Part shown: positions 9,280-18,108 of the stretch, one piece after another
How positions within the stretch are numbered: the first letter of the stretch is position 1
Layout: each line of letters starts with the position of its first letter
From: Pseudoxanthomonas sp. CF385
GTDB lineage: Bacteria > Pseudomonadota > Gammaproteobacteria > Xanthomonadales > Xanthomonadaceae
DNA: 64,000 nucleotides
NCBI RefSeq assembly: GCF_900104255.1
Contig: NZ_FNKZ01000002.1
Span: forward strand, 558,001-622,000
Direction of reading: 5' to 3'
Notes under the pieces: generated by a model
Database searches by the model: none
What the model saw: only the letters and a program-made list of their open reading frames with translations
Told to the model about the DNA's origin: nothing
Program-made: the position numbers and the translations under genes

Positions 9280-10683
9280 TCAACCGGTACCCAGACCGGG
9301 AATCGAGGTGATGGCGTCCGGATCGAAGCCGGCGAGTTCGGCGAAATGCCGGCCGCGTGCCACGTAGTCGCGGTACTGACCGAAGCTGGGCGCACCCGGC
9401 GAGAGCAGGACGACGCCGTCGTCGCCCAGCGCCTCGCGCGCGGCCGCTGTCGCTTCCGGCAACGTCTCCACGGCGATCAATGAGAAGCCGCCCTCGCGGG
9501 CCACGGGTGCGAGCAACGCGTGGATGCGCGGGCCGTTGGCACCCATCGTGATGATCGTGGCCGGCGCATCGTGGCGCATGTGCGCCGCGAAATCGGACCA
9601 GTCCACGCCCCGGTCGTGGCCGCCGACCAGCAGCGCGATGCGGCGACCGGCGAAACACTCGAGCGCGGCCAGCGTGGCGTGCGGCGTGGTGCTGATCGAA
9701 TCGTTGACCCAGGTGATGCCATCGCGTGTACCCATCGCCTGCAGGCGGTTGGGCAGCGGGCGGAACGACTGCGCATGCGCGGCCAGCGGCAACGCATCGA
9801 TGCCGCGCGCTTCGAGCGCCGTCAGCACGGCGCACAGGTTGCTGCGGTTGTGGCGCCCGGGCAGCGGCAGTGGACGGGTGTCCATCACGAACACGTCGCC
9901 GCGGTACAGGTCGTCCTCGCGCAGGTGCCAGCCGTCGGCACGGTTGAACCAGCGCACATCGCTATGCGGCAGCTCGAGCGCGGCCAGACGCGGATCGGCC
10001 GCGTTGAGCACGGCGATGCGGGGACGCGCGGCGGTGACGAGCTTCAGCTTGTCCTCGATGTAGCGCGCCTCGCTGCCGTGCCAGTCCAGGTGTTCGGGAA
10101 ACAGGTTCAGCACGATCGCCACATCCGGGTGTGCGCCACTGGCCGCAACATCGCCGGTCTGGTAGCTGGACAGTTCGATCGCCCACTCGTCCGGCGCCGG
10201 CTGCGGGTCCAGCACTTCCAGCATCGGCAGGCCGATGTTGCCGGCCAGCACCGTTCGCTTTCCGGCCGCGCGCAGCAGGTGTGCCAGCAGCGAGGTGGTC
10301 GTGCTCTTCCCCTTGGTGCCGGTGACGCAGAACGTATGCGCCACCACGCCATCGTCGCCGGCGTGTTCGCCGAACCATAGGCCGGTGCCGCCGATGAAAC
10401 GGGTGCCCGCCTCGGTTGCGGCGACCGCCACGGGGGTGTTCGGGCTGATGCCCGGCGACTTGATGACGATCTCGAACGCCGACAGCCGCGCGGCTGTCGC
10501 CTCGGTCTCCACCGCGAGGTGCGGATCGCCCAGCGCCGCGGCGTCCGCGGCTTCCTGTTCGTTGCAGAACAGCGTCAGCGGCAGCGACGGCAGGCGTTCG
10601 CGCACCGAGTGGTGGGCGGCGCGACCTTCGCGTCCCCAGCCCCACAGTGCGACACGCCGGCCCTCAAGCTGCGAAATTCGCAC
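9280..10683 (-). CDS. murD2: UDP-N-acetylmuramoyl-L-alanine--L-glutamate ligase (MurD2)
   Basis: Mur-ligase family enzyme. The N-terminal Rossmann part reads [12 protein letters not shown]; the ATP loop [10 protein letters not shown] is at about residues 121-130, and the C-terminal Mur-ligase domain includes [12 protein letters not shown]. In Xanthomonas the MurD2 type adds L-glutamate, not D-glutamate, to UDP-MurNAc-L-Ala, and the partner MurL then epimerises it. I assign this type because murL is immediately upstream, overlapping by 20 bases. Start GTG 10683 has GGGAG seven bases upstream and gives 467 residues beginning VRISQLEG; longer starts run into murL coding sequence. The specificity is inferred from the partner gene. 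Confidence 0.9.
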   Translation of the reverse strand: MRISQLEGRRVALWGWGREGRAAHHSVRERLPSLPLTLFCNEQEAADAAALGDPHLAVETEATAARLSAFEIVIKSPGISPNTPVAVAATEAGTRFIGGTGLWFGEHAGDDGVVAHTFCVTGTKGKSTTTSLLAHLLRAAGKRTVLAGNIGLPMLEVLDPQPAPDEWAIELSSYQTGDVAASGAHPDVAIVLNLFPEHLDWHGSEARYIEDKLKLVTAARPRIAVLNAADPRLAALELPHSDVRWFNRADGWHLREDDLYRGDVFVMDTRPLPLPGRHNRSNLCAVLTALEARGIDALPLAAHAQSFRPLPNRLQAMGTRDGITWVNDSISTTPHATLAALECFAGRRIALLVGGHDRGVDWSDFAAHMRHDAPATIITMGANGPRIHALLAPVAREGGFSLIAVETLPEATAAAREALGDDGVVLLSPGAPSFGQYRDYVARGRHFAELAGFDPDAITSIPGLGTG

Positions 10684-12019
10684 GCAGGCGCTCCCACAGC
10701 GCGGCGGGGATGCGGTGTTCGCCACCGATCTCCAGCAATGGCGCTACCACCAGTTCCGAGGCATCGAGCTGCGGCCGGATCTCGCGGTTGAAGCGCGCGA
10801 CGATCACGTCCTCGCGCCACTCCGGCCGGTCGCCCAGCGTGGCCATCGCCGCACGCGACTCCTGGCCTTCGCCGACGCATTCGAACGGCTTGTGGTCCTG
10901 GTATTCCAGCAGCGCGTCGAAGCCACCGGTCTGGTTCGCGTCGTCGAGCAGGTTACGGCCGAAGATGCCCACCAGGCGCGGCTTGGGCATGAACGGCGCC
11001 AGCGCCAGGAATACGAAGTGGCACTTCGGGCACACGCCGCACCAGCGGTTGGTCGGGCGCTCGCCCAGCAGGTGGAAATTGCGGTTGCAGCTGGAGAAAT
11101 GCGCGTCGTAGTGATCGGTGCGGGCGAACTGCCGCGCCACCGCCAGTTCCGACAGCGGTCGCAGCAGCGAGTAGTACTGCAGGTCCGCGGCCACGTGCGA
11201 CTGCACGTGCGCACCGAACGCGCGCTCGAACGCCCAGCCCTTCGACCACTGGTGGTTCACCTCGCCGGTGCCGGGAATCATGCTGCCGTAGCTGGCCGAG
11301 CGTTCGTTGGAGAACACGACCTGGTCGACGCCCTGCAGCAACGCCGCCAGCACCATGATCGCCGAGTTGATGGCAGTCACCGGGATGTGGCCGTTCCACG
11401 CGCCCTGCCGGTTGTATTCGAACAGCTCCGGCGCCAGCGCGCGACCGATGTTGAGCGTCGGCAGGCCGGTGCGGGCGGCGCAGGCGGCGATCAGCTGCGA
11501 GCCGCCGATCCAGGTGACGGTCTGCTCGATGCCGGCGCCACGCAGCGCCTCGATGCTGACCAGCGAATCCTTGCCGCCACCGATGGCGACCAGTGCGTGC
11601 TCGCGCAGCCCCGCCGCCGGCGCGGCCGACGGCGCCTGGGCACCGACCGGGAAGCGCACGCGGCCGTGCAGGCTCAGGCCATTCCGGTACGCGAACTCGC
11701 CCAGCCCGTGCACGTACACCTGCTCCATCAGCACGGCGGTAGCAGCATCGATGGCGTAGCCGTCGATGCGGATCTCGTTCGGCACGGCGGCCTTGTAGTA
11801 GCTGACGCCGGTGATCAGGTGCAGCAGGCGCACCGCCTGCTCGACGGCCTGCGCGCGCGTGGCGTCCAGCGCGAACGGCGCGCCGGGGATCGTCACGGTC
11901 TCGGTCAGCTCCGGGCCGTCGTCGAAGGCGTACACCAACCGCGCGACACCGCTCTCCGCGTCGAAAGCGCAGCGGACGAAACGGAAGGTGCGGATGCTGG
12001 ATTTGTCGAAATTACTCAT
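10664..12019 (-). CDS. murL: UDP-N-acetylmuramoyl-L-alanyl-L-glutamate epimerase (MurL)
   Basis: ATP-dependent epimerase that turns the terminal L-Glu of UDP-MurNAc-L-Ala-L-Glu into D-Glu, replacing glutamate racemase (MurI) plus MurD; described in Xanthomonas oryzae. The 451-residue protein has a PP-loop-like nucleotide motif [10 protein letters not shown] (147-152), a conserved NERSASYG segment (about 238-245) and a CGVCPKC cluster (327-333) that may bind metal. Start ATG 12019 overlaps the upstream stop by four bases; a longer frame to 12067 lacks support. It lies directly before murD2, the same pairing as in Xanthomonas. Confidence 0.92.
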   Translation of the reverse strand: MSNFDKSSIRTFRFVRCAFDAESGVARLVYAFDDGPELTETVTIPGAPFALDATRAQAVEQAVRLLHLITGVSYYKAAVPNEIRIDGYAIDAATAVLMEQVYVHGLGEFAYRNGLSLHGRVRFPVGAQAPSAAPAAGLREHALVAIGGGKDSLVSIEALRGAGIEQTVTWIGGSQLIAACAARTGLPTLNIGRALAPELFEYNRQGAWNGHIPVTAINSAIMVLAALLQGVDQVVFSNERSASYGSMIPGTGEVNHQWSKGWAFERAFGAHVQSHVAADLQYYSLLRPLSELAVARQFARTDHYDAHFSSCNRNFHLLGERPTNRWCGVCPKCHFVFLALAPFMPKPRLVGIFGRNLLDDANQTGGFDALLEYQDHKPFECVGEGQESRAAMATLGDRPEWREDVIVARFNREIRPQLDASELVVAPLLEIGGEHRIPAALWERLRANFAA

Positions 12020-12510
12020 GCGGTACCCGAAATGGCGACAGCGACCCGCCGCAAATAGCGACGGCAAACAAAATATTCAAGGACAAAGGCGGGGACGGCG
12101 CCGAGCACGATCGCGAAACCCAGCACGAGCCCTGCGAACGTGGCGGCTTCTCGCAGCATCCGAAGCAAGGAATAGTCCTCGAAAGAAGCGAGCGCAAGCA
12201 TGGCGAAGGTCGACAGGATGGCGTACATCAGAAATGACGATGCCACCACTCGTAGCGTCATGCCTCCGGGTCGCCAAGCCCGGTTCTCGGTCCGTGCTCG
12301 CCGCTCTTTCAATCCCAGCACCCATGCCGCCAGCGCCGCGGACAGAGCCGCAGGCAGCGCGAACGCCAGGATACTCATTGCGCCCTCACTGCTGAGCACA
12401 CGCTCGGGGTCGCCCACGAACACGAGCGCGGCCATTGCCAGCGCGAACGCGAGCACGCCACTGGCCAGGACGAGCTCAGCGCGCGGCTTCATGGTCCGCG
12501 CCCGATTCAA
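12016..12510 (-). CDS. Hypothetical four-helix membrane protein between lysAC and murL
   Basis: I do not recognise this family. The 164-residue protein has four hydrophobic segments (about 14-33, 45-67, 86-111 and 122-146). The segments between are Arg-rich, including LKERRARTENRAWRPGG, and the C-terminus is [19 protein letters not shown] 12510 has AGAGGA upstream; ATG 12492 (MKPRAELVLASG) is an alternative start. It overlaps lysAC at its start and murL by four bases at its end, so it is almost certainly cotranscribed with cell-wall precursor genes. A role near lipid-linked precursor handling can be imagined but is not shown. Confidence 0.75.
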   Translation of the reverse strand: MNRARTMKPRAELVLASGVLAFALAMAALVFVGDPERVLSSEGAMSILAFALPAALSAALAAWVLGLKERRARTENRAWRPGGMTLRVVASSFLMYAILSTFAMLALASFEDYSLLRMLREAATFAGLVLGFAIVLGAVPAFVLEYFVCRRYLRRVAVAISGTA

Positions 12511-15106
12511 TCACATCCTCTGCCGGCAAGCCCCGCAGGTTGTAATGGCTGGCCATCACGAACCCGTAGGCGCCGGCATCGGAGAACAGCAGCACGTCGC
12601 CCTCGGCCGTCGCCGACGGCAGCTTGCGGCGCTTGCCGAAGATGTCGCTGGACTCGCAGATCGGGCCCACCACGTCGAACGGCTCCTGTTCCGCGTCGTC
12701 CAGGCGCGACAGGTTGGCGACGTCGTGCCACGCGTCGTACAGCGCGGGCCGCACCAGCGTGTGCATGCCGGCATCGCTGCCGACGCGGCGGATGCCCAGC
12801 TTCTCCACCACCTGGGTCACACGCGCCAGCAGCGCGCCGGATTCGGCCACCAGATAGCGACCGGGCTCGATCACCAGTTGGTACGCCGGGTAAGCGGCCT
12901 TGATCGCCGCCAGGCCTTCGCCCCATGCGGCCAGGTCGAACGGCTCGTCGCCTTCGGCATAGGGAATCGGCAGGCCACCGCCGATGTCTATCGTCTCGAT
13001 GGTGCCGATCTGGTCGGCCAGGCCGCCGAGTTCGTCGGCGATCTGGTTCCAGTGCTGGGCGCTCTCCACGCCGCTGCCCAGGTGCGCATGCAGGCCGACG
13101 ATGCGCACGTCCACCGCACGCGCCGCGGCGAGGAACGCGTCCAGCTTCGCCAGCGGCAAGCCGAACTTGGAGGTTTTGCCACCGGTCTTCACCTTGTCGT
13201 GGTGGCCGTCGCCGCGTCCCAGGTCTACGCGCAGCCACAGGCGGCGACCGCGGAACACCTCGGGCCACTGCTGCAGCGCTTCGACGTTGTCGAGAGTGAC
13301 GTTGATGCCGCGCTCCAGCGCGAACGCGTATTCCTCGCGCGGCGCGAAGCTCGGGGTGAACAGCACGCGCTCCATCGACAGCGCGGGCACGGTCTCGAAC
13401 ACACGTTCCAGTTCACCGCGCGACACGCACTCCAGGCCGAAGCCCTCTTCCACCAGCGCCCGCAGGATGGCGGGATGCGAATTGGCCTTGATGGCAAAGA
13501 AACGATGATCGACGGCCGTGATGGCGGCCAGCGCACGGGCCCGAGCGCGGACGATGTCCACGTTGTACACGTAGCGCGGCGTACCTTCCTGCGCCAGCGC
13601 AAGCAGGCGTTCGCGTGCGGCCGGCGCGCTCCACCAGCGCACGCCGCGGTGGCGCACGGCGCCGTTGATCTCGCGCCAGCTGGGGCCGAACACGCTGGCC
13701 TCGTCGGTCGGCATGGCGCCGCTCTCGATGAGCGCTTCGTGCAGCAGCGGCAGCATGCCGTCGGCGTCGGCTTCGTCGATCACGAAGGTCAGGTTGAGGT
13801 CGTTCGACGACTGCGAGATCAGGTGCACGCGCTCGCGGCCGAACATCGCCCATACATCGGACAGCTTGTGCAGCAGCGAGCGCATGCCACGGCCGACCAG
13901 GGTGATGGCCGTACACGGCGCGATCACCTTCACCCGGCAGATCTCGGCCAGATCGGCCGACAGCGCAGCGAGCACGTCGGTGCTGACCAGATTCTCGCTG
14001 GGATCCAGCGAGACGGTAACGTTGGTCTCCGACGAACCAATCAGGTCCACCGACAGCCCGTGCTTCTTGAAGCGCGCGAACACGTCGGCGAGGAAGCCGA
14101 CCTGCTGCCACATGCCGATGCCTTCCATCGACACCAGCACGATGCCGTTGCGGCGGCTGACCGCCTTCACGCCGGGCACCGTCACCGCGTTGCCGTCGAT
14201 CGTCGTGCCCGGCAGTTCCGGGCGCTCGGTATCGAGGATCGCCATCGCCACGCCGGCATCACGGCACGGCTTGATCGAACGCGGATGCAACACCTTCGCG
14301 CCGGTGGTCGCGATTTCCTGCGCTTCGTAGTAATCCAGGCGCGTCAGCAGGCGCGCATCCGGCACCTCGCGCGGATTCGCACTGAACATGCCGGGTACGT
14401 CGGTCCAGATCTCCACGCGCTGCGCGCCGAGCAGCGCGCCGAAATACGCGGCGGAGGTGTCCGAGCCGCCGCGACCGAGGATGGCGGTGCCGCCATCCGC
14501 ATGCCGCGAGATGAAACCTTGCGTCAGCAGCAGCGCGGCAGGCTGGCCCGCGAACGCGCGGCGCCAGTCCTGGTCCGGCGCGGTGTTGCACGACACCGAG
14601 AGGCGCTGCGCCCACGCGCTCTGGTTGGGCAGGAAGTTCGCCTGCAGCCAGTGCCGCGCATCGACCCAGCCGAAATCCAGGCCCTGCGTGCGCAGGTAGG
14701 CCGCACCGAGCGTGGACGACAGCAGCTCGCCCTGGCCGAGCACCTCGGCCTGCCAGTCCAGCGCGCGGCTCGCCGCACGCGGATCGGTCAGCAGGTTGCG
14801 CAGCGCCGCAAGGCGGTCGCCCAGCACCGCGTCGGCGTCCAGCTCCAATTCGGTGAGGAACTCGCGGTGGCGCTGCTCCAGCTTCGCCACGCGTTCGGCA
14901 CTGTCGGCAGCGCCGTCGGCAATCGCCGTCAGCTCGTTGGTGACGCCGGACAGCGCCGACACCACCACCAGCACGCGCGCGCCCTGTTCGTCCGCCCGCT
15001 GTTTCGCCAGTTTGCCGATCGTGTTCCAGCGATGGCGACGCGACACCGAGGTGCCGCCGAACTTGAGGACGATCCAACGATCAGACGCGGGGGTGGCAGA
15101 GGGCAT
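12476..15106 (-). CDS. lysAC: Bifunctional aspartate kinase / diaminopimelate decarboxylase
   Basis: A fused enzyme of 876 residues doing the first and last steps of lysine synthesis. The N-terminal half is aspartate kinase, with VLKFGGTSVS near residue 20 and ACT regulatory segments (about 320-460, including LIGSSETNVTVSLD). The C-terminal half, from about residue 500, is a PLP-dependent decarboxylase with FAIKANSHPAIL (Schiff-base lysine), DIGGGLPIPYAEGDEP and GPICESSDIFG. The fusion is typical of Xanthomonadaceae. The kinase output also supplies threonine, methionine and meso-DAP. First gene of the unit leading to murL and murD2, so DAP/lysine flux and stem-peptide assembly are co-located. 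Confidence 0.96.
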   Translation of the reverse strand: MPSATPASDRWIVLKFGGTSVSRRHRWNTIGKLAKQRADEQGARVLVVVSALSGVTNELTAIADGAADSAERVAKLEQRHREFLTELELDADAVLGDRLAALRNLLTDPRAASRALDWQAEVLGQGELLSSTLGAAYLRTQGLDFGWVDARHWLQANFLPNQSAWAQRLSVSCNTAPDQDWRRAFAGQPAALLLTQGFISRHADGGTAILGRGGSDTSAAYFGALLGAQRVEIWTDVPGMFSANPREVPDARLLTRLDYYEAQEIATTGAKVLHPRSIKPCRDAGVAMAILDTERPELPGTTIDGNAVTVPGVKAVSRRNGIVLVSMEGIGMWQQVGFLADVFARFKKHGLSVDLIGSSETNVTVSLDPSENLVSTDVLAALSADLAEICRVKVIAPCTAITLVGRGMRSLLHKLSDVWAMFGRERVHLISQSSNDLNLTFVIDEADADGMLPLLHEALIESGAMPTDEASVFGPSWREINGAVRHRGVRWWSAPAARERLLALAQEGTPRYVYNVDIVRARARALAAITAVDHRFFAIKANSHPAILRALVEEGFGLECVSRGELERVFETVPALSMERVLFTPSFAPREEYAFALERGINVTLDNVEALQQWPEVFRGRRLWLRVDLGRGDGHHDKVKTGGKTSKFGLPLAKLDAFLAAARAVDVRIVGLHAHLGSGVESAQHWNQIADELGGLADQIGTIETIDIGGGLPIPYAEGDEPFDLAAWGEGLAAIKAAYPAYQLVIEPGRYLVAESGALLARVTQVVEKLGIRRVGSDAGMHTLVRPALYDAWHDVANLSRLDDAEQEPFDVVGPICESSDIFGKRRKLPSATAEGDVLLFSDAGAYGFVMASHYNLRGLPAEDVIESGADHEAAR

Positions 15107-15291
15107 GGATAGAATCGGGGAGGGATGCCCGAACCCTTCGGGCGTGAACCGTCGATTCTAGCCCAAGCCCCCGCACACGACCGGACCGTACCGCATGCAA
15201 CGAACGACCGTGCGACACGGGCACGGGGCTTCGCCTGCGTAGCCTGGTCCCCGACTTGGTAAGCTGCGCGGCCCCCACGCGACCTGCCTCC

Positions 15292-16170
15292 ATGACCCTC
15301 CGCCGCTACGTCCAGCTGGACGTGTTCGCCGACCGGCCCGGCGCCGGCAACCCGCTAGCCGTCGTCCTCGACGCCGCCGGCCTCGATGACGCCGCCATGC
15401 AAGCCATCGCCCGCTGGACGCGCCTGCCGGAAACCACCTTCGTGTTCGCTCCCAGCCAGCCGGGCGCGAGCTATGCCGTGCGCATGTTCAGTCCGCGCCG
15501 GGAAGTACCCTTCGCCGGCCACCCCAGCGTCGGCACTGCGCACGTGGTGTTGGACGCGGGCCTGGCCGCCCCGGTGGATGGCCTGCTGATGCAGGAAGGC
15601 GTGGCCGGCGTGCTGCCGCTGCGGGTCGACGGCGAAGGCGCCGACCGCACAATCGCGGTGCGCACCCCACGCGCGACGGTGGTGAAGGAAGGCGATCCCG
15701 AGGGCGATGCGCTGCTCGGCGCCGCCCTTGTCCCGTTGCCTGCCGGCACGCTGCCGCCCGCCCTGGTCGATGGCGGTCGCCGCTGGTGGCTGGCCGAGGT
15801 CAGCGATGAGGCCCGCCTGCGTGGCGCCACGCCGGACTGGGACGCCATCGGTGCCCTCGCCCGGGCGACCGAGAGCATGGGCGTGTGCGCGTATGCCCGC
15901 ACGCCGGGCCGCGACTACGACCTGGCGGTGCGTGCCTTCGTCGGGGCACCGGCGGCGTTCGAAGACGCGGCGTCCGGTGCGGCGAACGCCACGCTGGCCG
16001 CGTGGCTGAAATCACGTGATGCCCTGCCCGGCCGCGACGGCCGCTACATCGTCAGCCAGGGCCGGGAAGTGGGTTACGACGCCCGCCTGCAACTGCGCGT
16101 GGACGCCGCCGGCGATGTCTGGTCCGGCGGCCACGTGCGCACGATCGTGACGGGCCAGATCGACTGGTGA
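15292..16170 (+). CDS. PhzF family isomerase-like protein
   Basis: A 292-residue protein of the PhzF/diaminopimelate-epimerase fold. The start MTLRRYVQLDVFADRPGAGN holds the family's N-terminal motif; RLPETTFVF carries the conserved glutamate (about residue 47) and VPFAGHPSVGTAH the G-H-P loop. The C-terminal half repeats the fold with DAASGAANATLAAWL. PhzF itself isomerises a phenazine precursor, but most homologues have no known substrate and no phenazine genes are nearby. Start ATG 15292 gives a conserved N-terminus. Divergent from lysAC and convergent with the amidohydrolase across a palindromic element. Confidence 0.85.
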   Translation: MTLRRYVQLDVFADRPGAGNPLAVVLDAAGLDDAAMQAIARWTRLPETTFVFAPSQPGASYAVRMFSPRREVPFAGHPSVGTAHVVLDAGLAAPVDGLLMQEGVAGVLPLRVDGEGADRTIAVRTPRATVVKEGDPEGDALLGAALVPLPAGTLPPALVDGGRRWWLAEVSDEARLRGATPDWDAIGALARATESMGVCAYARTPGRDYDLAVRAFVGAPAAFEDAASGAANATLAAWLKSRDALPGRDGRYIVSQGREVGYDARLQLRVDAAGDVWSGGHVRTIVTGQIDW

Positions 16171-16182
16171 CGCTCGAGGTCT

Positions 16183-16275
16183 TGTGGGAGCGACGTCAGT
16201 CGCGATCGCTTTCCACAGACGTCTTCCCGTCAGATCCAGTCGAGTCCGCTTTTCGCGACTGACGTCGCTCCCACA
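16183..16275. repeat. Palindromic intergenic element with perfect 23-bp arms
   Basis: Arms at 16183-16205 and 16253-16275 are perfectly complementary over 23 bases, separated by 47 bases. The outer end reads TGTGGGAGCGACGTCAGTCG. GTGGGAGCGAC-type palindromes are, from memory, dispersed REP-like repeats in Xanthomonas, Stenotrophomonas and Pseudomonas. It fills the gap between two convergent genes (stops at 16170 and 16283), where it could end transcription from both sides. No other copy is seen in this window. Confidence 0.8.
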
Positions 16276-16282
16276 GGCCGGC

Positions 16283-17968
16283 TTATTCGGCCTCGTAGAC
16301 GGGTTTCCCGTCCACCCAGGTCGAGCGCACGTGCAGCGCGTCGAGCTGCTCGCCGGGAATGGCCAGGGGATCTTCGTCGAGCACGACGAAATCTGCGCGC
16401 AGGCCCGTGGCAAGCCGCCCCACCTCGCCTTCGTCATGGCCGGCCCAGGCGGCATCGGCGGTGAAGCCGCGCAGCGCTTCGGCCGCGCTGAGGCGCTGGT
16501 CCGGCATCCACCCGCCAGCCGGCGCGTCGTGTCCGTCCTGGCGCGTCACGGCTGCGTGCAGGCCGCGGCGCGGATCCACCGATTCCACCGGAAAATCCGA
16601 GCCCAGCGCCAGCTTCGCGCCGCTGGCCTGCAGTCGCTGCCAGGCATAGGCGCCACGGATACGCATCGGGCCCAGCCGGTCCTGCGCCCACGGCATGTCC
16701 GAGGTGGCGTGCGTGGGCTGCATCGAGGCGATCACACCCAGCGCGGCGAAGCGCGGGAACTCCTCCGGCGCGACGACCTGCGCGTGTTCGATGCGCCAGC
16801 GGTGGTCGGTCTTCGCCGCATCGCCCAGCACGCGCGCGTAGGCGTCCAGCACCAACCGGTTGCCGCGGTCGCCGATGGCGTGCGTCGCCACCTGCACGCC
16901 GCACCCTCGCGCCGTGCGCATCGCCGCTTCGAGCGCGGCCGGCTCGGTCACCAGCAAGCCGCGGTTGCCAGGATCGTCGCTGTAGTCCTCGAGCAAGGCG
17001 GCACCACGACTGCCCAGCGCGCCGTCGGCATACAACTTCACCCCACGCATCTGCAGGCGTCCGCCGACGTGGCGATACACGCCGTGCGCGCACAGGTCCG
17101 CCAGTGCGGCGCCGTCGCCATCGGCGTAGGTATCGATACGCAGCGGCAAGCGCCCCTCATCGGCGAACTGCTTCATCAACGCGAGGTCTTCGCGCGAGAC
17201 GCCCATGTCGTGCACGCCGGTCAGTCCGTTGCGCACGGCGGCCTGCGTGGCTTTCTCCAGCGCCTGGCGGCGATACGCGTCATCGGGCGCGGGCACCACG
17301 GCATTGACCAGCACCATCGCCGCATCGACGAACACGCCGCTGGGCCGCCCGTCCGTGCGCTCGATGCGTCCGCCCTCGGGCTGCCAATCGCCCTCCAGCG
17401 CGCGGGATGCCCGCGTCGAGGCCGCGCGAAGCGCGGCGCTGTTGGCCCAGCCCGCGTGGCCATCCACGCGCTCCAGCCACACCGGCCGATCGGGGAAGGC
17501 GGCGTCCAGATCGGCGGCGGTGGGAAAGGTCTTTTCCGGCCAGTCGTTCTGGTCCCAGCCGCTGCCCAGGAGCCACGCGCTGGGAGGCAATTGTTTCTCG
17601 TACTCGCGCAGGCGGGCGATGACTTCCTCCTTGTCGCGGGCATCCACCAGGTCCGCGCGCATCAGTGCGTACCCCAGGCCCATGACGTGTCCGTGCGCAT
17701 CGATCAGGCCGGGGACGACGGTCTTGCCGGGCGCATCCACGCGGCGCGCATCGGGATAGCGGGCGTGCAGTTCAGCCGCCTCGCCGACGGCGAGGATCCG
17801 GCCCTGGGCATCCCAGGCGATCGCCCCAGCGACCGGGCGCGCTGGATCGGAGGTATGCACGCGTCCTGCCGTCAGGACATGGACCTGCGCCTGCGCAGAA
17901 CCCGCCAGCGCGAGCGCCATCGCGACGCCCCCCCATTCATACCGTGCCATCCTCACCAGACGCCGCAT
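16283..17968 (-). CDS. Secreted/periplasmic amidohydrolase (YtcJ-like, amidohydrolase 3)
   Basis: A 561-residue metal-dependent hydrolase of the amidohydrolase superfamily. The N-terminus has basic residues and a hydrophobic stretch ending AGSAQAQ, a likely signal peptide. Metal-site motifs are visible: VVPGLIDAHGHVMGLG (HxH), HAIGDRGNR, IEHAQVV and the late LGSDFPVES. This architecture is typical of YtcJ-like exoenzymes annotated as N-acyl amide or N-substituted formamide hydrolases. The substrate is unknown. ATG 17968 (MRRLVRMARYEW) is used; the internal Met at residue 7 is possible. Monocistronic. Confidence 0.88.
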   Translation of the reverse strand: MRRLVRMARYEWGGVAMALALAGSAQAQVHVLTAGRVHTSDPARPVAGAIAWDAQGRILAVGEAAELHARYPDARRVDAPGKTVVPGLIDAHGHVMGLGYALMRADLVDARDKEEVIARLREYEKQLPPSAWLLGSGWDQNDWPEKTFPTAADLDAAFPDRPVWLERVDGHAGWANSAALRAASTRASRALEGDWQPEGGRIERTDGRPSGVFVDAAMVLVNAVVPAPDDAYRRQALEKATQAAVRNGLTGVHDMGVSREDLALMKQFADEGRLPLRIDTYADGDGAALADLCAHGVYRHVGGRLQMRGVKLYADGALGSRGAALLEDYSDDPGNRGLLVTEPAALEAAMRTARGCGVQVATHAIGDRGNRLVLDAYARVLGDAAKTDHRWRIEHAQVVAPEEFPRFAALGVIASMQPTHATSDMPWAQDRLGPMRIRGAYAWQRLQASGAKLALGSDFPVESVDPRRGLHAAVTRQDGHDAPAGGWMPDQRLSAAEALRGFTADAAWAGHDEGEVGRLATGLRADFVVLDEDPLAIPGEQLDALHVRSTWVDGKPVYEAE

Positions 17969-18027
17969 GCCCTGCTCCCGTGTGAGTCACCGGCGCGACT
18001 ATGCGCGGTGGCTACGCGCGCGGCAAC

Positions 18028-18052
18028 AAAAAGAGGGGCCTTGCGGCCCCTC
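18028..18052 (-). terminator. Rho-independent terminator after glycine-zipper gene
   Basis: On the minus strand an 8-bp GC stem (GAGGGGCC with GGCCCCTC, arms 18045-18052 and 18033-18040, four-base loop) is followed by five T residues. It lies about 57 bases past the stop of the minus-strand gene at 18109. Confidence 0.85.
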
Positions 18053-18108
18053 GGTTGCGGCATACCCCTGTCCTGCGACGCTGCGTCCGCAAAAAAACGG
18101 AACGATGC

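Noticed and set aside
12200..15112. A 970-codon plus-strand frame opposite lysAC
   Set aside because: Sequence is Arg/Gln/His-rich with no domain, and the opposite strand encodes a complete, motif-bearing enzyme.
15127..15143. Seven-base hairpin in the lysAC leader, considered as a lysine riboswitch
   Set aside because: Far too short and simple for a lysine riboswitch; no further conserved structure is visible.
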